Shown: positions 38,213-44,355 of the stretch, piece by piece | Numbering within the stretch: position 1 is the stretch's first letter | Layout of the letters: each line of letters starts with the position of its first letter | Assembly: GCF_900105905.1 (NCBI RefSeq) | Contig: NZ_FNSV01000005.1 | Coordinates: forward strand, 7,777,501 to 7,841,500 | DNA: 64,000 nt | Reading direction: 5' to 3' | Origin: Rhodococcus koreensis | Lineage (GTDB): Bacteria > Actinomycetota > Actinomycetes > Mycobacteriales > Mycobacteriaceae | The notes under the pieces: model-generated | The model's input: the letters and a program-made list of their open reading frames with translations, nothing else | The model's database searches: none | Told to the model about the DNA's origin: nothing | Position numbers and translations under genes: made by a program

Positions 38213-38287
38213 ATGGCTGTCACAGATTCGACCCCCGACGTCGACAGCGAGTGTCCGTCCGTACGCCGTGTAGTCACGGAAGGCTGA
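38213..38287 (+). pseudogene. cysO relic (internally deleted copy)
   Basis: The ribosome site and first codons (AGGAG, then ATGGCTGTCACAG and TTCGA/CCCC) match the true cysO start at 36018 almost base for base, and the last codons (GGAAGGCTGA) resemble the true end (GGAGGCTGA), but the middle 65 codons are gone. The open frame that is left has 24 codons, has no ubiquitin fold and no Gly-Gly end. It lies 8 bases before cysM copy 2, exactly as cysO does before copy 1, so the block arose by duplication. A leader-peptide role is possible. Confidence 0.7.
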
Positions 38288-38295
38288 TCGCTGAC

Positions 38296-39246
38296 GTGGC
38301 AAGGTTCGATTCGTACATCGACACTCTCGGGAACACTCCACTCGTCGGCCTGCCCCGGCTGTCGCCACGCTGGAACGGCAGCAATCCGGTGCGGTTGTGG
38401 GCCAAGCTCGAGGATCACAATCCCACCGGTTCGATCAAGGATCGCCCGGCGCTGCGCATGATCGAGCAGGCCGAACGGGACGGCCGTCTGACCCCGGGGT
38501 CGACGATTCTCGAATCGACCAGCGGAAACACCGGCATCTCCCTGGCCATGGCCGCCAAATTGAAGGGCTACCAGCTGATCTGCGTGATGCCCGAGAACAC
38601 GTCGATGGAACGCCGCCAGCTCCTGACGATGTTCGGCGCCCGGATCATCGACTCCCCGGCCGCCGGTGGTTCCAACGAGGCGGTCGCCGTCGCGATGCGA
38701 CTGTCGGACGAGAATCCGGACTGGGTACTGCTCTACCAGTACGGCAACCCGGCCAACGCGATGGCGCACTACGAGACGACGGGCCCGGAGATCCTGCGGG
38801 ACCTGCCCGAGATCACCCATTTCGTGGCGGGGCTCGGCACCACCGGAACCCTGATGGGGACGGGCCGGTTCCTCCGCGAACACGTCGACGGTGTCGAGAT
38901 CGTGGCCGCGGAACCGCGCTTCGGGGAGATGGTCTGCGGTCTCCGCAACATCGAAGAGGGATTCGTCCCGGAGTTGTACGACGAGTCGGTGCTCACCCGC
39001 CGATTCCGCGTGCGTCACGCCGAGGCGATCCAGCGCACCCGCGAGCTGATCGACGTCGAGGGAATCTTCGCAGGCACGTCCACCGGCGCCAATCTCCATG
39101 CCGCACTCGACGTGGCGTGGTCCGCCGTCGAGTCGGGGCAGCGCGCCGACATCGCCTTCGTGGTCGCCGACGGCGGATGGAAATACCTCTCGACCGGAAC
39201 CTACGACCCACAGGTCCAGGTCCTCGAAGAGGCGTGGGAACGGTAA
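38296..39246 (+). CDS. CysM-like PLP cysteine synthase (copy 2)
   Basis: 316 aa, GTG start aligned with copy 1. Very similar over the first 300 residues: PLP Lys48 in NPTGSIKDRPALR, TSGNTGIS, the O-phosphoserine-selecting Arg217 in CGLRNIEEGF, and GTSTGANLH. The end differs: after WKYLSTGTYD it reads PQVQVLEEAWER and lacks the EGQLWA tail. In M. tuberculosis CysM that tail enters the active site, guards the aminoacrylate and governs donor choice. The enzyme is probably active but may take a different sulfur donor. It has no intact cysO of its own. Confidence 0.88.
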   Translation: MARFDSYIDTLGNTPLVGLPRLSPRWNGSNPVRLWAKLEDHNPTGSIKDRPALRMIEQAERDGRLTPGSTILESTSGNTGISLAMAAKLKGYQLICVMPENTSMERRQLLTMFGARIIDSPAAGGSNEAVAVAMRLSDENPDWVLLYQYGNPANAMAHYETTGPEILRDLPEITHFVAGLGTTGTLMGTGRFLREHVDGVEIVAAEPRFGEMVCGLRNIEEGFVPELYDESVLTRRFRVRHAEAIQRTRELIDVEGIFAGTSTGANLHAALDVAWSAVESGQRADIAFVVADGGWKYLSTGTYDPQVQVLEEAWER

Positions 39247-39368
39247 CGGGGCCGGATCCACGGTAGATCAGCATGGTCAGGTCACATTTCCCCATCGGTT
39301 GTGAGGTCGACGCGCCAATTCCGTCGGAAGCTTTTTCCGAAACGGGTCGTCGTGGCAGCATGGCGGGT

Positions 39369-40127
39369 ATGCGCATTACCGTCCTGGGATGTTCAGGGAG
39401 CGTCTCCGGACCAGACTCACCTGCATCGGGTTATCTGTTGACCGCGCCGGACACACCGCCGCTCGTGCTCGACTTCGGACCCGGTGTCCTCGGTGCGCTC
39501 CAGCGGTTCGCCGATCCCGGCGAGGTGTCCGTCCTCCTCAGTCATCTGCACGCGGACCACTGCCTGGACCTCCCCGGACTCCTCGTCTGGCGTCGCTATC
39601 ATCCGAACCCGCCGAAGGGACGCGCCCTCGTCTACGGCCCGTCCGACACCGCCCGCCGGATCGGCGTCGCGTCCGCCGAGTGCGGCGGCGACATCGACGA
39701 CATCTCCGACACGATCGATCTGCACCACTGGGCCGACGGCGAACCGGTCACGGTCGGCGATCTCACCATCACGGCCCGGCGGGTCAACCACCCGCCCGAG
39801 GCCTACGGGTTCCGCCTGACCAACGGCGCCGGACGGACCCTCGTCTACACCGGCGACACCGGCATGTGCGAAGAAGTGATCGAACTTGCCCGCGACGCCG
39901 ACGTGCTGCTCGCCGAGGCGTCGTGGACACACGGCCCGGATCGGCCCGAAGGAATCCACCTCTCGGGCACCGAGGCCGGCCAGGTCGCGCACCGCGCGGG
40001 TGTCGCCGAACTGCTGCTCACCCACATCCCGCCGTGGACGTCCCGCGAAGACGTCATCGCCGAGGCCAAGGCCGAATTCTCCGGTCCCGTGCACGCAGTG
40101 TCCGCGGGCGGCGTCTACACCGTCTGA
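39369..40127 (+). CDS. Metallo-beta-lactamase-fold hydrolase, Rv1339-like cyclic nucleotide phosphodiesterase
   Basis: 252 aa from ATG 39369 (MRITVLGCSGS); ATG 39360 is an alternative. The metal motif is SHLHADHCLDL (about 56-62), followed by YTGDTG and AEASW. M. tuberculosis Rv1339 at the same locus has been reported as a cAMP phosphodiesterase, so this enzyme may lower cAMP made by the cyclase at 8.7-10.3 kb. The upstream TCGGAA...TTCCGA repeat (39324-39340) may end the cysM copy 2 transcript. Confidence 0.87.
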   Translation: MRITVLGCSGSVSGPDSPASGYLLTAPDTPPLVLDFGPGVLGALQRFADPGEVSVLLSHLHADHCLDLPGLLVWRRYHPNPPKGRALVYGPSDTARRIGVASAECGGDIDDISDTIDLHHWADGEPVTVGDLTITARRVNHPPEAYGFRLTNGAGRTLVYTGDTGMCEEVIELARDADVLLAEASWTHGPDRPEGIHLSGTEAGQVAHRAGVAELLLTHIPPWTSREDVIAEAKAEFSGPVHAVSAGGVYTV

Positions 40128-40157
40128 CGCCGTGTCCGCGCCCCACCCGGGGACGAC

Positions 40158-40163
40158 TAGGCT
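40158..40163 (+). promoter_or_regulatory. -10 element, leaderless rph transcript
   Basis: TAGGCT, then 7 bases, then GTG 40171. Confidence 0.55.
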
Positions 40164-40170
40164 CTCCGCT

Positions 40171-40959
40171 GTGACCACACGAGAAGACGGCAGGGCGGAC
40201 GACGAACTCCGCGAGGTCAAGATCACCCGAGGCTTCACCACTCATCCCGCGGGATCGGTGCTGGTGGAATTCGGAAACACCCGGGTGATGTGCACCGCCA
40301 GCGTCGAGGACGGCGTTCCCCGCTGGCGTCAGGGCTCCGGGCTCGGCTGGCTGACCGCCGAATACGCCATGCTGCCCGCCGCCACCCACACCCGCAGCGG
40401 CCGAGAGTCCGTCAAGGGCAAGGTCGGGGGACGCACCCAGGAGATCAGCCGTCTCGTCGGACGCTCCCTCCGCGCCTGCATCGATCTCGCGGCCATCGGT
40501 GAGAACACCATCGCCCTCGACTGCGACGTCCTGCAGGCCGACGGCGGAACCCGCACCGCCGCCATCACCGGCGCCTACGTGGCTCTCGTCGACGCGGTGA
40601 CCTATCTCCGTGCCGCAGGCCGCCTCGCCGACCCTCAGCCCATCTCCTGCGGCATCGCCGCGGTCAGCGTGGGCGTCGTCGACGGCCGTGTGCGCCTCGA
40701 CCTGCCATACGAGGAGGATTCGCGCGCCGAGGTCGACATGAACGTGGTCGCCACCGACACCGGCACCCTCGTCGAAATCCAGGGCACCGGCGAAGGCGCG
40801 ACCTTCCCGCGGAGCACGCTCGACAAACTGCTGGACTCCGCACTCGCAGGCTGCGAGCAGCTGTTCGAGATCCAGAAGGCGGCACTCGAACTGCCCTATC
40901 CCGGTGAGCTTCCCGAGCCGAAGGTCCCGGAGACGTCGAAGAAGAAGTTCGGGAGCTAG
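40171..40959 (+). CDS. rph: Ribonuclease PH
   Basis: 262 aa, GTG start fixed by the leaderless promoter. Phosphate-dependent 3' exonuclease that trims tRNA ends. Signatures: GWLTAEYAMLPAATHTRSGR (about 66-85), RTQEISRLVGRSLRA, and the active-site stretch LQADGGTRTAAITGA near 125. Followed 4 bases later by rdgB, the same order as Rv1340-Rv1341. Confidence 0.96.
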   Translation: MTTREDGRADDELREVKITRGFTTHPAGSVLVEFGNTRVMCTASVEDGVPRWRQGSGLGWLTAEYAMLPAATHTRSGRESVKGKVGGRTQEISRLVGRSLRACIDLAAIGENTIALDCDVLQADGGTRTAAITGAYVALVDAVTYLRAAGRLADPQPISCGIAAVSVGVVDGRVRLDLPYEEDSRAEVDMNVVATDTGTLVEIQGTGEGATFPRSTLDKLLDSALAGCEQLFEIQKAALELPYPGELPEPKVPETSKKKFGS

Positions 40960-40963
40960 GGCG

Positions 40964-41581
40964 TTGCCGGAAACCACACGGGTGCTGGTGGCCAGCCGCA
41001 ACGCGAAGAAACTCCGGGAACTGCATCGCGTGCTCGCGGCGGCCGGTGTCGACGGGATCGAACTGGTCGGGCTCGACGCCGTGCCCGAATACCCCGAGGC
41101 CCCCGAAACCGGCGCGACGTTCGAGGAGAACGCCCTCGCGAAAGCGCGCGACGGTGCCGCCGCCACCGGATTGCCCTGCGTCGCAGACGATTCCGGAATC
41201 GAAGTGGATGCACTGAACGGTATGCCCGGAATCCTGTCCGCCCGGTGGTCGGGCACGCACGGGAACGATCCCGCGAACACCGCGCTGGTCCTGGCGCAGC
41301 TCGCGGACGTGCCCGAAGACCGCAGGGGAGCGGCGTTCGTCTCGGCGTGCGCGCTCGTCGTACCCGGCGGCGACGAAACAGTGGTCCGGGGCGAATGGCG
41401 GGGCAGCGTCGCCGGTGAGCCGGTCGGCGACGGTGGATTCGGCTACGACCCGGTGTTCGTGCCCGAAGGGGACACTCGATCGGCCGCCCAGCTCTCACCC
41501 GAGGAGAAGGACGCCTCCTCGCACCGAGGGCGGGCGCTCGTCCAACTCGTCCCCGCCCTGGCGGCGCTCACCGGACGCTGA
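40964..41581 (+). CDS. rdgB: XTP/dITP pyrophosphatase (RdgB/HAM1)
   Basis: 205 aa from TTG 40964; GTG 40982 (VLVASRN) is the main alternative. It removes deaminated purine triphosphates. Family motifs: LVASRNAKKLRE at the start, ETGATFEENALAKA, CVADDSGIEVDALNG, and GFGYDPVFVPEG with SHRGRA at the end. The TTG lies behind GGGAGC. Co-transcribed with rph. Confidence 0.93.
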   Translation: MPETTRVLVASRNAKKLRELHRVLAAAGVDGIELVGLDAVPEYPEAPETGATFEENALAKARDGAAATGLPCVADDSGIEVDALNGMPGILSARWSGTHGNDPANTALVLAQLADVPEDRRGAAFVSACALVVPGGDETVVRGEWRGSVAGEPVGDGGFGYDPVFVPEGDTRSAAQLSPEEKDASSHRGRALVQLVPALAALTGR

Positions 41582-41632
41582 CACTCGCTACCCTGCAGGG
41601 GCACACATTCCGCTGCAGGGCAGGAGGGTCGT

Positions 41633-41719
41633 ATGTTGCCGATGATGGTGCCGCAGACACCGCTCGGCTGGCTGACCTACGTGATCGCGATGATCACCGG
41701 TCAGCCGGTTGTCATGTGA
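41633..41719 (+). CDS. 28-residue hydrophobic microprotein
   Basis: Met-Leu-Pro-Met-Met start, then WLTYVIAMITG, ending QPVVM. It has its own promoter-like TACCCT at 41589-41594, a leader of about 30 bases and a strong AGGAGGG ribosome site 4 bases before the ATG, which is unusually good for this window. The single hydrophobic stretch could lie in the membrane. The leader contains GCAGGG twice in CTGCAGGG boxes (41594 and 41613). Function unknown; coding status rests on the expression signals. Confidence 0.5.
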   Translation: MLPMMVPQTPLGWLTYVIAMITGQPVVM

Positions 41720-41737
41720 CGGAGCTCAGCGGCTCGA

Positions 41738-42103
41738 TCAGCGATCGAAGTCGCGGCGGACCTGCTTGGTCCGCTGATGCTCCACGTAGAACGACAGGAA
41801 CGGGATGGTGCCCGCGAGGAGCGTTCCGACCGTCCGGCCCGCGGGCCAGCGCACCTTGACCGCCAGGTCGAGCGTCACCAGCAGGTAGACGAAGTACACC
41901 CAGCCGTGGACCACGGCGATCCAGGTGGGCAGGTTGTCGACCTTGAAGATGTACTTGGCCACCATCTCTGCGGTGAGGACCAGCAGCCACACACCGGTGG
42001 CGTAGGCGAGGACGCGGTAGCGCAGGAGCGCGGGGGCGATCTTCTTCTGCTTCGCGGTATCTGCGACCGAACCGGCAGTCGTCTCGTCTTGGCCCGTGCT
42101 CAC
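41738..42103 (-). CDS. DUF3817 membrane protein (second copy)
   Basis: 121 aa, GTG start. Three hydrophobic helices: RVLAYATGVWLLVLTAEMV, WIAVVHGWVYFVYLLVTL and GRTVGTLLAGTIPFLSF. Homologue by order of Rv1342c. The GTGA start overlaps the stop of the upstream gene, so the two are coupled. Paralogue of the protein at 14404. Confidence 0.87.
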   Translation of the reverse strand: MSTGQDETTAGSVADTAKQKKIAPALLRYRVLAYATGVWLLVLTAEMVAKYIFKVDNLPTWIAVVHGWVYFVYLLVTLDLAVKVRWPAGRTVGTLLAGTIPFLSFYVEHQRTKQVRRDFDR

Positions 42104-42501
42104 GTGGTGCTCCTATCGGTCTCGCGAGCGGACAGCTCGGCGAGGTACTGGTTGTACTGCGAAATCTGCCGGCTCTCGAGGTCGTCCGGGTCGTCGTCCT
42201 CGGCCGCCGCGGGGCGCGGGGGCAGGACGTCCGCAGGGATTTCCCTCAGTTCGGCGGGCGCGGCCGGGACCTCGGTGGTGTCTGCCGGCTCGGCGTCCTC
42301 GAGCTGCACGAAGCGCCGATAGGCGTAGACGAGGAACGCCGCGAACAGCGGCCACTGGAATGCGTACCCGAGATTCTGGCCCGTTCCGCCCACCGCTTCG
42401 AAACGTGTCCACTGCCACCAGCCGAGTGCGAGGCACCCGACAGCCCCGACGACCACCAACAGGATCAGCGCGGGGCGGCGTTGCTTACGGTTACCGGACA
42501 C
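42100..42501 (-). CDS. Membrane protein with acidic cytoplasmic tail
   Basis: 133 aa. Two hydrophobic helices (PALILLVVVGAVGCLALGWW and GYAFQWPLFAAFLVYAY) are followed by a Pro/Ala/Asp/Glu-rich tail ending in a SRQISQYNQYLAELSARE helix. Position matches Rv1343c (LprD), but I see no true signal peptide with lipobox. Coupled to the DUF3817 gene. Confidence 0.8.
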   Translation of the reverse strand: MSGNRKQRRPALILLVVVGAVGCLALGWWQWTRFEAVGGTGQNLGYAFQWPLFAAFLVYAYRRFVQLEDAEPADTTEVPAAPAELREIPADVLPPRPAAAEDDDPDDLESRQISQYNQYLAELSARETDRSTT

Positions 42502-42631
42502 GTAACGAAGGTACCTGAATCGCCGAATGCGCTGCTAGGAGAGGTTGCCGCTATGGCGGCGGTCACAGGCGTCACCCTGCGCGTTGCGGCGCTCGGGTTG
42601 CACGGCTACCGAATCGGCAAGAGCCGAAAAG

Positions 42632-42715
42632 TGCGCGAGGGGGACTCGAACCCCCACGTCCTTTCGGACACCAGGACCTAAACCTGACGCGGCTGCCAAA
42701 TTACGCCACTCGCGC
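42632..42715 (-). tRNA. tRNA-Leu (anticodon TAG)
   Basis: Minus strand. Acceptor GCGCGAG, D-arm with GGCAGCCGCG, anticodon loop TTTAGGT, class II long variable arm GTCC-GAAA-GGAC, T-loop TTCGAGT, discriminator A. After the T-loop only five C are present, where pairing of both the T-stem and the acceptor would need six. Confidence 0.88.
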
Positions 42716-42762
42716 GCGAAGCACAGACTACGCCATAGGTGCGACACTCCGGCGCACGCACG

Positions 42763-43244
42763 TCAGCCGGTGCTTTCGCCATCGTTCCCTCTCTTCCGTC
42801 CCGCCCATGTTGCGGTCTGACTGTGGCAGTTGGGGCACAGAAATCGAACTTCCTCCAAGCGGGAATCGGACGGGTCTCCCTGCACGTGGTCCACGTGCAG
42901 GATCAATGGGAGTCCGCACCAGTCGTCACCGAGTCCGCACAGGACGCATGTGTATTCGACCCCAGCCTCGATCACGGCGCGGCGCAGTAGGTGAGGTGCA
43001 ACGCGCCTGCTGTCGGCCGGACGCCGGACCAGGATCTCCTGCCACGCCATTCGGTTTTGGGCGGGCTTGCCCTTGGTGTGCGCCTGTCCCGTGAAGTGCG
43101 AGGTGTCGATTGCGAGTGCTCTGATCCGACGCCGCAGGTGCGCATGCGTCCCACCCGCGGGTTTCAGTCCGAGGTAGCGCACGACGCCGGCATAGCTCGT
43201 CGATTCCGCGACCGCCTGTCGAGGGCTTCACGCGTGTACTTCAT
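42763..43244 (-). pseudogene. HNH endonuclease, frameshifted near its start
   Basis: From 43182 down the frame is a clear HNH nuclease: RYLGLKPAGGTHAHLRRRI, CVLCG, LHVDHVQGDPSDSR and FLCPNCHSQTATW (Cys4 zinc site plus the HNH His and Asn). The natural start is ATG 43244, overlapping the stop of the upstream gene (ATGA). From that ATG the frame reads MKYTREALD and then goes out of frame near 43219; a single added base would restore QAVAESTSYAGVVRYLG. An internal GTG at 43182 could still give a 139-aa protein lacking the first 20 or so residues. Confidence 0.7.
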
Positions 43245-43900
43245 TTCGCACCTGCGGCCCGTCGCTGCCGGCGCTGGTATCGCCAGACGGCATGGGTGAA
43301 GGTGGCGGGCGTGATCTCGAGCCGCGCTGCCGTGGCGGCGATGAGGTCGTCCGCCTGTGTTGCGGTTGCGGGTGATTCGAGGTCGAGTGCCTCGCCGAGA
43401 AAGTCGCACACCACTGCGCGAGATGCGGGTGTGGGCACGCCGAGTTGCATGGCGAAGCATTCCCAGGTGGCCGCTCCGAACCCGGGCACGGCGACGACGG
43501 CGCTCCGCTGCGCGTCGTCGTCGCGGAGATCCGCGGAGGTGGTGCAGCCCAGTTCGGCGAGCGCGCGTGCCGCCGATGCGACGGCCTCGGCCTTGGTGGT
43601 GTAGTTCCCCGGCACCCGCTGCCGGTTGTTCAGGACCGCCAGGAGGCCCTCGGGTTCGTCGGCGTGCGCAGCGAGTGCGGTGAGGTCGTCGAGGGGCGCG
43701 GCGCGGTGATCGCGCCAGCGGGTGATGACGGCGCGGACCCCGGAGGTGGGCGTGCCGTACGTCGCGCGGGCGGAGAAGGCGGCGTCGAGGAGGGCGGCTT
43801 CGATCTCCTGCGGCCAGCCCTCCGTCCAGTGCGGCCACGACTCTCGCGGCAGTTCGGCGGTGACGTGATCGAGTAGGGCGCGGACGTGGGCTGTGCTCAT
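43241..43900 (-). CDS. Helix-hairpin-helix (endonuclease III-fold-like) protein
   Basis: 219 aa from ATG 43900 with GGGGGGAAG upstream. The N-terminal part AALLDAAFSARATYG and TSGVRAVITRW resemble the helical core of HhH-GPD glycosylases, and VPGFGAATWECFAMQLGVP (about 150-168) resembles the helix-hairpin-helix. The usual catalytic Lys and Fe-S cysteines are not evident. It is the first gene of a two-gene unit with the HNH nuclease. Function unknown; DNA binding is likely, repair or restriction possible. Confidence 0.6.
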   Translation of the reverse strand: MSTAHVRALLDHVTAELPRESWPHWTEGWPQEIEAALLDAAFSARATYGTPTSGVRAVITRWRDHRAAPLDDLTALAAHADEPEGLLAVLNNRQRVPGNYTTKAEAVASAARALAELGCTTSADLRDDDAQRSAVVAVPGFGAATWECFAMQLGVPTPASRAVVCDFLGEALDLESPATATQADDLIAATAARLEITPATFTHAVWRYQRRQRRAAGAK

Positions 43901-44063
43901 TTCTTCCCCCCGGAGAATGGCTGTCGGCTGTTCCTGAAATCGAACATTAGTGCGAGGGTCCGACAGGTTCGCTTTCGTCGCGCTCCGGACCCGGTTTCGA
44001 GGGCGCATACGTGCATGAACCTGGGACTTCGTCAAGGTGGTAACGAATTGATAACGATTAATG

Positions 44064-44077
44064 TGAGGCTTTCCTCA
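44064..44077. promoter_or_regulatory. fas operator candidate, copy 1
   Basis: TGAGG-CTTT-CCTCA, perfect 5-bp arms, 292 bases before the fas start. Confidence 0.5.
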
Positions 44078-44215
44078 GGTTCTTGGACGTCCTTGCACCG
44101 CCTACGTCCAGCGGGGACGCGATCTACCCGCCGGTCACTTCGCGGTAGGTCTGTGAGGGACATCACGCGATATTTCTCCGATGCACGGCTGTGACACCGC
44201 TGCGGCTCGTGAACG

Positions 44216-44229
44216 TGAGGAAATCCTCA
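44216..44229. promoter_or_regulatory. fas operator candidate, copy 2
   Basis: TGAGG-AAAT-CCTCA, arms extend to TGAGGA/TCCTCA, 140 bases before the fas start and 152 bases from copy 1. Confidence 0.5.
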
Positions 44230-44355
44230 TGATTCTGTGTCAACCTTGAGCAGCCCGGAAGAGCTGATCAGAGCCGATACAGCTGGCACACGATGCCGAG
44301 GGCGGCAGACACTATCCCCACCTCCCCCCAGAGGGGACCAGGAGAGGACATACGC

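Larger units (their letters stand above)
43901..44355. other. fas upstream control region
   Basis: 455 bases with no gene. It contains AT-rich repeats TAACGAATTG/TAACGATTAA at 44041-44062, two TGAGG-N4-CCTCA palindromes, and a half-site TGAGG at 44154. No clear tRNA or riboswitch. Confidence 0.7.

Noticed and set aside
37956..38295. A degraded murI gene
   Set aside because: I looked for glutamate racemase motifs in all frames and saw none; the stretch is too short and is partly explained by the cysO relic.
42632..44355. Integrative island at the tRNA-Leu gene
   Set aside because: No integrase, no repeat of the tRNA 3' end, and the cassette lies on the 5' side of the tRNA.
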